Of a stretch of 64,000 nucleotides of DNA, positions 16,904 to 26,074 are shown piece after piece. Location of the stretch: positions 3,866,501 through 3,930,500 of the forward strand of contig NZ_CP018171.1 of assembly GCF_001889605.1 (NCBI RefSeq), in the 5' to 3' direction. The DNA is from Aquibium oceanicum (GTDB lineage: Bacteria > Pseudomonadota > Alphaproteobacteria > Rhizobiales > Rhizobiaceae). Below the pieces are notes generated by a model. That model was not told the origin of the DNA and did no database searches. It worked only from the letters and a program-made list of their open reading frames with translations. The translations under genes were made by a program, and so were the position numbers. Numbering within the stretch: position 1 is the stretch's first letter; every line of letters starts with the position of its first letter.

Positions 16904-18227
16904 GTGTCATCCCTTCGACGAGGAGCGTCGGCGCGGCCGTCCCGAACTGCCGGTCGATGTCGTTGGCTGGAACCATGTTCTGGAACATGTCCTTGAGGTT
17001 CGACGCGATCGTCACCTCCGAGACGGGATAGGCCAGTTCGCCATCCTCGATCCAGAAGCCAGAGGCGCCGCGGCTGTACTCGCCGGTCACCATGTTGACG
17101 CCCTGCCCGAACACTTCAGTGACATAGAAACCGCGTTTGAGCGAACGGATCATGTCGTCGGGAGAGGCGGTTCCCGGTTCGATCGCGAGGTTCGTGGAAG
17201 ACGGATTGACGGACGAGCCCGACCGCGAACTACGCCCGTTGGTTTCCAGGCCGAGTTCACGCGCGACCGATGTCGACAGGAACCAGTGCCTCAGCACCCC
17301 CTCCTCGACCATGGTCAGCGTCTCGCCGCCGACACCCTCTCCGTCGAAAGGCTTCGAGGCGGGGCCGCGCGGCCGGCGCGGATCGTCGGTGACGGTGATG
17401 CCGCTCGACGCGACCTTCTTGCCCATCATGTCGCGCAGGAAGCTCGTCTTGCGCGCGACCGAAGCCCCGTTGATCGCTCCTGCAAGATGCCCAGCGATGC
17501 CGCGCGCAACGCGCGGATCGTAGATCACGCTGACCGGGCCGCTCTTGACCTTGCGGGCGCCGAGACGCTTCACGACCCGCTCGCCGGCCCTGCGGCCGAT
17601 CTCCCGCGGCGAATCGAGTTCGTCGAAGTAGAGGCGGGACGAGAAGTCGTAGTCCCGCTCCATGCCGGTCCCCTCGCCCGCGATGACGCTGACGGAGCGC
17701 GAGAAACGCGACGCGACGTAGCGTCCGAGAAAGCCTGCGGACGTGGCCAGCACCAGCCCGCCGATGCCGGCGTTCGCTCCTGCGCCGCTGGAATTGGTGA
17801 CGCCCTTCACCGCGAGCGCCGCCTCCTCGGCCGCGAGCGCATCCTCTCGCAGACGCTCCGCCGCGACTTCCGTCGGGTCGAACAGCTCGAGGTCGGGAAC
17901 GTCCTTCACAAGCCGGCTTTCGTCGGCGAGACCCTGGAAGGGATCCTCGGGCGAGACCTTCGCCATCGCGACGGCGCGTTCGGCCAGCATGTCGACGTCC
18001 GCGTCGATCGTGGCCGAAACACTCGCGACGCGCTTGCCGATGAAGACGCGCAACGCGATGCTGTCTCCCTCCGAGGCTTCCGTCGATTCGACCTTACCGA
18101 GGCGCGCGGTGACGCTGGTCGAGCGGCCGAGCACGGCGACCGCGTCGGATGCGTCGGCTCCGGCCCGTTTGGCCGCCTCGACGAGCGAAGCCACGACATC
18201 GTTGAGTTTGTCTGTGTTCAAGGACAT
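16890..18227 (-). CDS. pmbA: TldD/PmbA family metallopeptidase-like protein (PmbA/TldE)
   Basis: Partner subunit of the TldD-TldE protease, known for maturing microcins and antitoxins; the PmbA/TldE subunit itself lacks the HExxxH zinc site, which is indeed absent here. Family blocks: LRVFIGKRVASVSATID, GLVLATSAGFLGRY, GPVSVIYDPRVARGIAG, and the C-terminal GVNMVTGEYSRGASGFWIE with PVSEVTIASNL. 445 aa from ATG 18227; the frame extends upstream into the promoter region without similarity. First gene of the leftward cluster, divergent from the Kef antiporter. tldD is not in the window, so the partner is encoded elsewhere. Confidence 0.93.
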   Translation of the reverse strand: MSLNTDKLNDVVASLVEAAKRAGADASDAVAVLGRSTSVTARLGKVESTEASEGDSIALRVFIGKRVASVSATIDADVDMLAERAVAMAKVSPEDPFQGLADESRLVKDVPDLELFDPTEVAAERLREDALAAEEAALAVKGVTNSSGAGANAGIGGLVLATSAGFLGRYVASRFSRSVSVIAGEGTGMERDYDFSSRLYFDELDSPREIGRRAGERVVKRLGARKVKSGPVSVIYDPRVARGIAGHLAGAINGASVARKTSFLRDMMGKKVASSGITVTDDPRRPRGPASKPFDGEGVGGETLTMVEEGVLRHWFLSTSVARELGLETNGRSSRSGSSVNPSSTNLAIEPGTASPDDMIRSLKRGFYVTEVFGQGVNMVTGEYSRGASGFWIEDGELAYPVSEVTIASNLKDMFQNMVPANDIDRQFGTAAPTLLVEGMTLAGE

Positions 18228-18387
18228 GCAATAGTTCCGGTTGGCTCGCACGGAGGCGAGCGCTGCTCCCGATGGAAGGGGCTTATCGTTACCGGACCAT
18301 CTATGGCTCCGGTCGGTTATGTGCAATGGCCGTCGGGCGGCATTCTCGCCGTACCCGATGGGGCCGAGGCTTTGCGGGGAAACGCCG

Positions 18388-20187
18388 ATGGCTGCCGAAG
18401 CGAGCGAATTCACGGAAGTGCTCCTGCTCCTCGGTGCAGTCGCCGTCGCCGCGCCGGCATTCAAGAGCATCGGCCTCGCCACGGTGCTGGGCTACCTCGC
18501 CGCGGGAATTGCAATCGGCCCCGTCGCGACCTTGATAACCGGCAGCGAGGAACTGTTGGATTTCGGCGAGATCGGGGTCGTCCTCCTTCTCTTCGTCATA
18601 GGGCTGGAGCTCAAACCGTCGCGCCTGTGGTCGATGCGCCGCGACATTTTCGGCCTCGGCGCCGCACAGGTCGTCCTCACCGGCGCGGTGTTGACCGCTC
18701 TCGCCCTGACCCTCACCAACCTGGAATGGCAGGTCGCGACGATCATCGGCTTCACGCTGGCGCTTTCGTCCACCGCCTTCGCCCTGCAATTGCTGGAGGA
18801 AAGCGGCGACCGAAACCGCCGTTACGGCCAGACCTCGTTTTCGATCCTGCTGTTCCAGGATCTGGCGATCGTGCCGTTGCTCGCGCTGGTGCCGCTGCTT
18901 TCGCCCGGCGCGGAGAATGCCGAGCCCGGGGGCCTGGACGACCTCGTGATCGCTCTGGCAAGCATCGCCGCACTGCTGGTGGCGGGACGATACCTGCTCA
19001 ACCCCCTCTTCCGGATCATCGCCAACACAGGCGCACGCGAGGCCATGATCGCGGCCGCACTCTTCGTCGTGCTGGGCGCGGCGGCCTTGATGCAGCACGC
19101 CGGACTGTCGATGGCCATGGGCGCCTTCATCGCGGGCGTCATGCTTGCCGAATCATCCTATCGTCACGAACTGGAATCCTCGATCGAGCCTTTCCGCGGC
19201 GTCCTGCTCGCCGTGTTCTTTATGGCGGTGGGACTTTCGCTCGAGCTCGGGATCATCCTCGAAAACTGGCTAACCATCGTCATCGCGGTTCCGCTGATCA
19301 TGCTGGTGAAGGCGCTGGTCACATACGCGCTCTGCCGCCTCTTCGGCTCGACGCATGTGGACGCCGTGCGGGTCGGGCTGCTGCTTCCGCAGGGCGGCGA
19401 GTTCGGGTTCGTGATCTTTTCGGCGGCGGTGGCCGAATTCATCTTTCCGCAGTCGCTGGCCTCGCTGCTGATCGCGATCATCACCGTATCGATGGCCGCC
19501 ACTCCGCTTACGATCGGGCTCGCACGGTACCTGATCCGGGAAGAGGAAGACGAGACGATCGACGAGAATTTCGAGGGCGCCGGCTCCGACGTGCTGATGA
19601 TCGGCTTTTCCCGCTTTGGACAGATCGCCTCGCAGATCCTGCTGTCGGGCGGCGCGCGCGTGACCATCATCGACCACTCCGCCAATCGGGTACGCGTGGT
19701 CGAGAAGTTCGGCTTCCGCATCTACTACGGCGACGGCCGCCGCAAGGACGTGCTGGAGGCCGCCGGCATACGGCAGGCGCGCATCGTCGCCGTCTGCACC
19801 CACGGGCGCGAGGCGACGGACAAGATCGTCGACCTGATCCAGCGCGAATTCCCGCATGTGCGGCTGTTCGTGCGATCCTACGACCGCAACCACACGCTCT
19901 CCCTGCGCGCCCGCGACGTGGAGTACGAGATCAGGGAGACCTTCGAATCCGGCCTGATGTTCGGCCGCGTGACGCTCGAAGCGATGGGCATCGAGGGGAT
20001 CGTCCTCGACGAAATCGTCGACGACGTGCGGCGTCGCGACGAGGAACGCCTCTCGATACAGGTCGCCGAGGCGAGCGGCCGGGAGCGACTGTCGACGCCC
20101 GAACCTCTCGTCAAGCCCCGGCGCGAGAGCCGCCGGCTGGACAAGGTCGCGGACCTTCCGGACGGTCTGGACGAACCGCGCAATTAG
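18388..20187 (+). CDS. CPA2 family cation:proton antiporter with RCK domain (Kef-type)
   Basis: Inner-membrane potassium/proton exchanger. The first ~390 residues form the transport domain with about 12 hydrophobic segments, including the GLELKPSRLW and LALSSTAFALQLLEESG family blocks and LLLPQGGEFGFVIFS. After a linker an RCK/TrkA-N domain follows (DVLMIGFSRFGQIASQILL, IIDHSANRV, YYGDGRRKDVLEAAG), which binds nucleotide or glutathione adducts in KefB/KefC. 599 aa from ATG 18388 after GCGGGGAAA. No KefF/KefG-type accessory quinone reductase is adjacent, so glutathione gating is uncertain. Divergent from pmbA. Confidence 0.92.
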   Translation: MAAEASEFTEVLLLLGAVAVAAPAFKSIGLATVLGYLAAGIAIGPVATLITGSEELLDFGEIGVVLLLFVIGLELKPSRLWSMRRDIFGLGAAQVVLTGAVLTALALTLTNLEWQVATIIGFTLALSSTAFALQLLEESGDRNRRYGQTSFSILLFQDLAIVPLLALVPLLSPGAENAEPGGLDDLVIALASIAALLVAGRYLLNPLFRIIANTGAREAMIAAALFVVLGAAALMQHAGLSMAMGAFIAGVMLAESSYRHELESSIEPFRGVLLAVFFMAVGLSLELGIILENWLTIVIAVPLIMLVKALVTYALCRLFGSTHVDAVRVGLLLPQGGEFGFVIFSAAVAEFIFPQSLASLLIAIITVSMAATPLTIGLARYLIREEEDETIDENFEGAGSDVLMIGFSRFGQIASQILLSGGARVTIIDHSANRVRVVEKFGFRIYYGDGRRKDVLEAAGIRQARIVAVCTHGREATDKIVDLIQREFPHVRLFVRSYDRNHTLSLRARDVEYEIRETFESGLMFGRVTLEAMGIEGIVLDEIVDDVRRRDEERLSIQVAEASGRERLSTPEPLVKPRRESRRLDKVADLPDGLDEPRN

Positions 20188-20287
20188 TGCGGCCCCCGGC
20201 CGAACTTCGGGCTCGTATCCGTGACGGCCTGCCCTATGAGTAACCGGAGGGCACTGCGCGAAGCCCGGCGAACGAACGGGTGATCGG

Positions 20288-21733
20288 GTGACTTCGGAAG
20301 AACAGATGGCAACATCGCCCCTGTCGGGCGCCCAGGCCAAATTCACGACCGGCTCGACCCTGCGTCACGTCGTGGTGATGACGGCGACGGGGTCGATCGG
20401 CCTCATCGCCATCTTCATCGTGGATGCGCTGAATCTCTTCTACATCTCCCTTCTCGGCGTGCAGGAACTCGCCGCCGCGATCGGCTTCGCAACCACGATC
20501 ATGTTCTTCACCGTCTCGGTGGCGATCGGCCTGACCATTGCGACCTCGGCCGTCGTGTCGCGCGCGCTCGGGCGGGGCAGCCGGACCGACGCGGCAGCAC
20601 TCGGCGGCGCATCGATCCTCTTCATGGGTCTTGCGATCGGCCTGATTACCGCCTGTGTATGGCCTTTCCTCAACCCTTTGCTCGCCCTGCTCGGCGCCAC
20701 GGGGGAGACACTGACGCTCGCGACGCGCTTCCTGCAGATCGTGCTGCCGTCGGCGCCGCTCGTGGCGGTCGGAATGGGAACGACCGGCATCCTGCGCGGC
20801 GCCGGCGACGCGCGGCGTGCCATGTACGTGACGCTGGGCAGCGGGCTGGCGGCAGCCATTCTCGACCCGCTCCTCATCTTCGGACTCGACCTCGGGCTTG
20901 ACGGAGCCGCGATCTCGACGGTCATGTCGCGCATGGTGATGGCCGCCATCGGGTTGCACGGCGTGCTGAGGGTTCACCGGCTTCTCGCGATGCCGGACTT
21001 CCGGCGTCTCTCGACCGTGGCCCGGCCCTATTTCGCAATCGGGATCCCGGCGGTGCTGACGCAACTCGCGACGCCGGTCGGCAATGCCTATGTGACGGCA
21101 GAGATGGCGCCCTTCGGCGACGACGCGGTGGCCGGCTGGGCCATCATCGGCCGGATCGTACCGGTCGCTTTCGGCGCGATCTTCGCGCTCTCGGGAGCCG
21201 TCGGTCCGATCCTCGGCCAGAACTTCGGTGCAAGGCGCTACAACCGGCTGCTGGCCGTGATGCGCGACAGCCTCATCGTCACCATGGTCTACGTCCTGAC
21301 GGCCTGGCTGCTCCTCGCGATGTTTCGCCACCAGTTGGCGACGCTGTTCGGCGCGACGTCGGAGGCACGCGAACTCATCGTCTTCTTCTGCCTGTTCGCC
21401 GCCGGCAGCTTCCTGTTCAACGGCGCGCTCTTCGTCTCAAACGCCGCGTTCAACAATCTCGGCTATCCCGGCTACTCGACGGTCTTCAACTGGGGCCGCG
21501 CCACGCTGGGCACCGTTCCTTTCGTCTGGCTGGGCGCCAGCCTCTATGGCGCGGTCGGGGTGGTGGGCGGCTGGGCGCTGGGCGCGGTGGTCTTCGGGAT
21601 CGCCTCGGCGATCGTTTGCTTCCGCGTCGTCGCCCGCATCGGCTCGCAGCCGCCGTCCGGACCGTCGCTCCCCGTTCCGCCTCCGTCAGCGAACTCCCCG
21701 TTCACCACCGGCAAGGCGGCAACTGCGGGGTAG
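20288..21733 (+). CDS. MATE family efflux transporter
   Basis: Twelve-helix multidrug/toxin extruder driven by sodium or protons. Two homologous halves are visible: SIGLIAIFIVDALNLFYISLLG at the start and YFAIGIPAVLTQLATPVGNAYVT at the middle, with typical MATE signatures GTTGILRGAGDARRAM and GPILGQNFGARRYNR. Length about 480 aa. Two starts are possible: GTG at 20288 and ATG at 20306, the latter with GGAAG 5 nt upstream and so perhaps the true one. Convergent with the patatin gene, 6 bp apart. Substrate unknown. Confidence 0.92.
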   Translation: MTSEEQMATSPLSGAQAKFTTGSTLRHVVVMTATGSIGLIAIFIVDALNLFYISLLGVQELAAAIGFATTIMFFTVSVAIGLTIATSAVVSRALGRGSRTDAAALGGASILFMGLAIGLITACVWPFLNPLLALLGATGETLTLATRFLQIVLPSAPLVAVGMGTTGILRGAGDARRAMYVTLGSGLAAAILDPLLIFGLDLGLDGAAISTVMSRMVMAAIGLHGVLRVHRLLAMPDFRRLSTVARPYFAIGIPAVLTQLATPVGNAYVTAEMAPFGDDAVAGWAIIGRIVPVAFGAIFALSGAVGPILGQNFGARRYNRLLAVMRDSLIVTMVYVLTAWLLLAMFRHQLATLFGATSEARELIVFFCLFAAGSFLFNGALFVSNAAFNNLGYPGYSTVFNWGRATLGTVPFVWLGASLYGAVGVVGGWALGAVVFGIASAIVCFRVVARIGSQPPSGPSLPVPPPSANSPFTTGKAATAG

Positions 21734-21739
21734 CGTGGA

Positions 21740-22624
21740 TCAGGCGAGTTCAAGCTTCTCGTGCGCCAGGACCGCCGCCTCTATCGCGCGCTTCAGGTCG
21801 TCTTTGATGGGCGCGGTGTGCACCATGACCGCTTCCATCTTCATGAAGTCGAGCACGCGAAAGCGCGAGATCGGGGGACGCAGAAAGATGGTGGGCCGGC
21901 AGGTCTTCAGCTGCAACGCAATGATGGACTGCATCATGAGCTGGCTCGACCCGAACACCAGATCCAGCGTGTTCAACGTCCGCTTGCCGTGTGGGGTCGG
22001 CACCCCGACGACGTCTATGCCGATCGTGATGTCGGCCAGTCCCTCTATCAGGTCGAACGGTACGGGATTGTAGATGCCGCCGTCGATCAAGATGCGCCCG
22101 TCGCGGCGGACCGGACGAAAGACAGCGGGGATGGCGGCGGAGGCCGCCAGCGCCGACAAGAGGTCGCCTTCCTGGAAGACGACCTGCTCGTGACGAAAGA
22201 AATCCGTGGCCGTGACCTGGAGCGGGATTTCGAGTTCCTCGAAATTCGACGGGATCTGGGCCGGCAGGAACGCGCCAAGGATGCGCTCGACGTTGAACTG
22301 CGTGACGCGCAACCCCCCGTCCATGAACTCGGCAAAAGTGCCGGGACGTGCCCGCCACATCCTCGCGGCGACCTCGGCACGCCGGCTGAGCACGGAGTGG
22401 GCATAGTGGTGGACGTCGCGGCCCGTCATGCCGGCGGCCATGCCCGCGCCCATGATCGCGCCGATGGAGGATCCGGCGATCGCGACAGGGCGGATGCCGA
22501 GTTCGTCGAGCGCTTCGATGACATGGATGTGGGCGAGGCCGCGTGCGCCGCCACCGCCGAAGGCGACGGCGAAGGTCGGATCGCTCCGTCGGCTCTCGCC
22601 GGAGGGCACCTGCCCGTCCATCAT
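21740..22624 (-). CDS. Patatin-like phospholipase (RssA type)
   Basis: Serine lipid acyl hydrolase with a Ser-Asp dyad. The oxyanion motif GGGGARGLAHI, the nucleophile elbow GSSIGA and the DGG motif with the catalytic aspartate (ILIDGGIYNPVPFD) are all intact, so it should be active. 294 aa, no signal peptide, so probably cytosolic or peripheral. The start is only 1 bp after the stop of the non-catalytic M16 gene, implying one leftward operon with the M16 pair; it may work on envelope lipids with them, by context only. Confidence 0.92.
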   Translation of the reverse strand: MMDGQVPSGESRRSDPTFAVAFGGGGARGLAHIHVIEALDELGIRPVAIAGSSIGAIMGAGMAAGMTGRDVHHYAHSVLSRRAEVAARMWRARPGTFAEFMDGGLRVTQFNVERILGAFLPAQIPSNFEELEIPLQVTATDFFRHEQVVFQEGDLLSALAASAAIPAVFRPVRRDGRILIDGGIYNPVPFDLIEGLADITIGIDVVGVPTPHGKRTLNTLDLVFGSSQLMMQSIIALQLKTCRPTIFLRPPISRFRVLDFMKMEAVMVHTAPIKDDLKRAIEAAVLAHEKLELA

Positions 22625-22625
22625 G

Positions 22626-23948
22626 TCATCCCTTGTCGAAGGATACCGTCGGTCCGACGATCATGATGGCAGGCTCGGCCGACAGCAAGCGTTTCGCGAC
22701 GGCTTTCACATCTTCCAGCGTCACCGCCTCGATCAGGTCGCCACGGCGGTCGATATAGTCGATACCGAGATCCTCGATCTGCAACTGAACCAGCGTGCGG
22801 GCGATCGCGCTGGAGGTGTCGAGATTGTTGATCGCATAGGCGCCGACGACGTAGTCCTTGGCGTCGCGCAGTTCCTGCTCGGTCGGCCCTTCCTCGGCCA
22901 TCCGCTTGATGACGTCGCGGATGACACCGAGCGTCTCCTCGGCGCGGTCGGCACGGGTGGACGTACCGATCATCAGTGCCGACGAGTAGTCGCGGTTCAC
23001 CAGCGAGGAGCCGATACCGTAGGCCAGCCCGCGCTTCTCGCGCACCTCGTCGAAGAGGCGCGAGGAGAAGGTGCCGCCCCCAAGGATGTGGTTCATCAGG
23101 TAGGCTGCGAAGAACTGCGGGTCGTCACGTTCGATCCCGGGATAGGCGAGCCGCAGCGTCGCCTGCGGGATCTCAAAGGGAAGCGAGATCTGCTGGTCGA
23201 GCTTCGGCTCGACCCTCTGGACATCACCGACGTCGGGCGCTTCGGGCAGCGATCCGAAGACCCTGTCGAGTTCCGCCTTCAGCGTCTGCGCGTCGATCGC
23301 GCCGACGACGCTCACCACGAGGTTGTCACGCGCGAAAAGGTCCCTGTGCAGCTCTCGGAGATCGTCGCGCGTGATCGTCGCCAGGGTCTCGGGCGTGCCC
23401 TCGTCCTGGCGCGCGTAGGGATGGTCTCCGTAGATCGCGTTGGCCCAGGCAATGGACGCTTCCGTCTCCGGATCGTTCGCACGCGCCTGGATGCCCGCCA
23501 CCATCTGGGCGCGGATGCGGGCCAGGGGTTCCGCGTCGAAGCGCGGCTGATTGACGGCGAGTTCGAGCAGTCGGAAGGCTTCGGCGCGGTCCTCGGCGAG
23601 CATGCGCATGGATCCGTAGAAGGCGTCGGGTCCGGCGTCGAACGACATTTCGGCGCCGCTCTGGTCCAGTTCTTCTTGGAATTCAGTACGGCCGAGATCT
23701 CCCGCGCCCTCGTCGAAGAGGCCGCTCATCAGTTGCGCCAAGCCTTCCTTGCCGACGGGATCCTGCGTGCTGCCGCCTTCGAAGGCGAAGCGGATCGAGA
23801 TGATGGGAACGGTGTAGTCCTCCACCAGCCAGGCGGTGATGCCCTTGTCGCTGGTGACCTGCTGGATGTCGACGGCCGCCTGCGCCGGCGCAACCGCGGG
23901 CAGGAAGGCAAGGCCGAAGCCGATGACGGAGGCGAAGATTGCTTTCAT
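22626..23948 (-). CDS. M16 peptidase family, non-catalytic subunit
   Basis: Exported member of the pitrilysin family that lacks the zinc motif: where HxxEH should be it reads MSGLFDEGAGDL. It keeps the C-terminal R/Y pair block (REKRGLAYGIGSSL), as in the non-catalytic half of heterodimeric M16B proteases. A signal peptide (MKAIFASVIGFGLAFLPAVAPAQA) points to the periplasm. 440 aa from ATG 23948, chosen because GGAAAG is 5 nt upstream; ATG 23960 is an alternative. It starts 41 bp after the catalytic partner, so the two are probably made as a complex. Substrate unknown. Confidence 0.9.
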   Translation of the reverse strand: MKAIFASVIGFGLAFLPAVAPAQAAVDIQQVTSDKGITAWLVEDYTVPIISIRFAFEGGSTQDPVGKEGLAQLMSGLFDEGAGDLGRTEFQEELDQSGAEMSFDAGPDAFYGSMRMLAEDRAEAFRLLELAVNQPRFDAEPLARIRAQMVAGIQARANDPETEASIAWANAIYGDHPYARQDEGTPETLATITRDDLRELHRDLFARDNLVVSVVGAIDAQTLKAELDRVFGSLPEAPDVGDVQRVEPKLDQQISLPFEIPQATLRLAYPGIERDDPQFFAAYLMNHILGGGTFSSRLFDEVREKRGLAYGIGSSLVNRDYSSALMIGTSTRADRAEETLGVIRDVIKRMAEEGPTEQELRDAKDYVVGAYAINNLDTSSAIARTLVQLQIEDLGIDYIDRRGDLIEAVTLEDVKAVAKRLLSAEPAIMIVGPTVSFDKG

Positions 23949-23989
23949 TGGTCTTTCCATGATGCAGCCGGGCCGGAGGGGCGTCGCGT

Positions 23990-25414
23990 TCAAGAGCGTT
24001 CTCCCTCGGCCGGCAGCAGATACCCGGTCACCGACCGGCTCTGGTCGAGATAGCGGCGCGCGACGTCCTGCACCTGTTCGGTGGTGACGGCCTCGATGCG
24101 GTCGGGCCATTCCTCGATGTCCTTGATCGTTCCGCCCGTCGTCAGCGTGGAACCGTAGATGCGGGCCATGCCGCTCTGGCTGTCGCGTGCGAAGATCAGG
24201 CTGCGCACGTAACGCTTCTTGGCCTGCTCGAGTTCGTCCGGGGTCACCCCATCGGCCACGATCCGCGCGATTTCGGCGTCCATGGCCTTCTCGACATCGT
24301 CGATCGTCGCCGCGCCGCGTGGCGATGCGTAGACCTGGAACGCCGTCGCATCGAGCGCATCGGACTGGTAGTAGGCGCCGACGCCAGATGCGATGCCTTC
24401 TTTCACGACCAGTGCCTCGTATGCCCGGCTGCGCGGCCCGCCGCCGAGTATCTCCGACAGGAGGTCGAGCGCTTCTGCCTCGCCGGGCTCGGCGGTGGTG
24501 TAGGAGGGCACGACCCAGGCCTTGCGGACGCTGGGCACGCTCACGCGCGGATCGGGCATGGAGACCGTGCGCCTGGTGTTCTGCTCCGGCTCGGTCGGGC
24601 GCACGCGCGGCGGAAGCTCGGGACCGCGCGGCACCTTGCCGTATGTGGCCTCGCCCAGCCGCTTCACGTTTTCGGCATCGACGTCGCCCGCGACGATCAG
24701 AACGGCATTGTTGGGGGCATAGTAGCGCTGGTAGAAGTCGATCGCATCCTCGCGGTTCAGCTTCTCGATCTCGTGCATCCAGCCGATGACCGGAATTCGG
24801 TAGGGATGGTTCTGGTAGAGCGTCGCGTCCATCTCCTCGCCGAGCAGCGCGCCCGGCTCGCTCTCGACGCGAGAGCCCCGCTCTTCGAGGATGACGTTAC
24901 GCTCCGGCCCGATCACGTCGTCGGTCAGGATGAGGTTATGCATCCGGTCCGCTTCATACGACATCATGGTCTCGAGCGCGTCCGGCGAGACCTGCTGGAA
25001 GTAGGCGGTGTAATCGTTGGACGTGAAGGCGTTCTCCTGGCCGCCGATCTCCGAGACGCGGCGCGAGAACTCGCCCGGCGCATGGTTCTTCGTGCCCTTG
25101 AACATAAGATGTTCGAAGAAATGCGCGATGCCCGACTTGCCCGGTGCCTCGTCGGCGCTGCCGACCTTGTACCACAGCATGTGGGTGACGACCGGCGAGC
25201 GGTGGTCGGGGATCACGACGACCTGCAGGCCGTTGTCGAGGAAGAAGCTCGATATCTCGGCGTCGCTTTTCTTCTGCTCGGTCTCGGCCGCGGCTGGAGT
25301 CTGCGCCGCGACGGTCGCCACGGTGAATGGCAGCGGCGACAGGCCCACGGCGAGCGCAACCAGCATCGGCGACAGAAGGGTCTTGCCGGGAACGCCGCTT
25401 CGAATCGATTTCAT
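23990..25414 (-). CDS. M16 family zinc metallopeptidase, catalytic subunit
   Basis: Periplasmic zinc protease. The inverted zinc motif HFFEH is present, with the distal glutamate in [14 protein letters not shown] about 75 residues later; the C-terminal half (from [11 protein letters not shown]) is the inactive repeat. A signal peptide precedes it ([26 protein letters not shown]). 474 aa. It lies directly upstream of the HxxEH-less paralogue, the usual arrangement of heterodimeric M16B enzymes that degrade peptides in a clamshell chamber. rsmD lies 102 bp upstream on the same strand. Confidence 0.94.
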   Translation of the reverse strand: MKSIRSGVPGKTLLSPMLVALAVGLSPLPFTVATVAAQTPAAAETEQKKSDAEISSFFLDNGLQVVVIPDHRSPVVTHMLWYKVGSADEAPGKSGIAHFFEHLMFKGTKNHAPGEFSRRVSEIGGQENAFTSNDYTAYFQQVSPDALETMMSYEADRMHNLILTDDVIGPERNVILEERGSRVESEPGALLGEEMDATLYQNHPYRIPVIGWMHEIEKLNREDAIDFYQRYYAPNNAVLIVAGDVDAENVKRLGEATYGKVPRGPELPPRVRPTEPEQNTRRTVSMPDPRVSVPSVRKAWVVPSYTTAEPGEAEALDLLSEILGGGPRSRAYEALVVKEGIASGVGAYYQSDALDATAFQVYASPRGAATIDDVEKAMDAEIARIVADGVTPDELEQAKKRYVRSLIFARDSQSGMARIYGSTLTTGGTIKDIEEWPDRIEAVTTEQVQDVARRYLDQSRSVTGYLLPAEGERS

Positions 25415-25516
25415 TCAGGCACCTCGAATTTCGCAGTGGCGCGGAAAGTGGTGGTTTCTCGAAGCGATGTGAAGCATCCGGAGCATGAAATCTCCGTAAT
25501 GCAGCGCCGCCGCGCG

Positions 25517-26071
25517 CTATTCCGCTTCGATGAACCGGATGATCGTGTCGCCATAATGACGCTCGTCGAGAATGGCGAAGCCCTCTCCGGGCACGAAGGG
25601 CGCGGAGGCCACTTCCTCGACGACGCAGAGTGCGGCTGGCTTGAGCCAGCCGCCGTCCCTTGCCGACGCCAACGCCTTCTCGCCGAGGGCCTTGCCATAG
25701 GGCGGATCGGCGAAGAGCAGATCGAAGGGCATGATCGTGCCGACGCTGCCAAGGCTGGTGGCGTCGCGGCGGAAGATCTTTGTCCGGCCCTGCAGCCCGA
25801 ACGCCTCGACGTTCGTGCGTATCAATCCCCTGCCCTCCGCCGATTCTTCCGCGAACAGGCAGTGGATCGCGCCGCGTGAGAGCGCCTCCAGACCGAGCGC
25901 GCCCGTGCCGGCGAAGAGATCGAGCACCCGCGCTCCTTCGATGCGGTTCTCGAAGCGGTGCGCCAGCACGTTGAAGACAGCCTCCCGCGTCCGGTCCGTG
26001 GTCGGGCGGATTGCATCGCTGCGCGGCGCGGCGAGCGTGCGGCCGCGAAACTCGCCCCCCACGATCCGCAT
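25517..26071 (-). CDS. rsmD: 16S rRNA (guanine(966)-N2)-methyltransferase
   Basis: SAM-dependent methylation of 16S rRNA G966 during 30S assembly. Motifs: N-terminal MRIVGGEFRGRTLAAP, RPTTDRTREAVFN, the SAM-binding VLDLFAGTGALGLEALSRGA and catalytic ADPPYG. 184 aa, normal size. It begins 3 bp after the stop of the pseudouridine synthase gene, a common pairing of rRNA/tRNA modification genes in rhizobia. Confidence 0.96.
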   Translation of the reverse strand: MRIVGGEFRGRTLAAPRSDAIRPTTDRTREAVFNVLAHRFENRIEGARVLDLFAGTGALGLEALSRGAIHCLFAEESAEGRGLIRTNVEAFGLQGRTKIFRRDATSLGSVGTIMPFDLLFADPPYGKALGEKALASARDGGWLKPAALCVVEEVASAPFVPGEGFAILDERHYGDTIIRFIEAE

Positions 26072-26074
26072 GGG

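Noticed and set aside
16800..20243. A 1147-codon plus-strand open frame
   Set aside because: It runs antisense to cysQ and pmbA and then in a second frame over the Kef antiporter. Its translation is Arg/Ala/Gly-rich without domains; the recognised proteins explain the region, and long open shadows are normal in GC-rich DNA.
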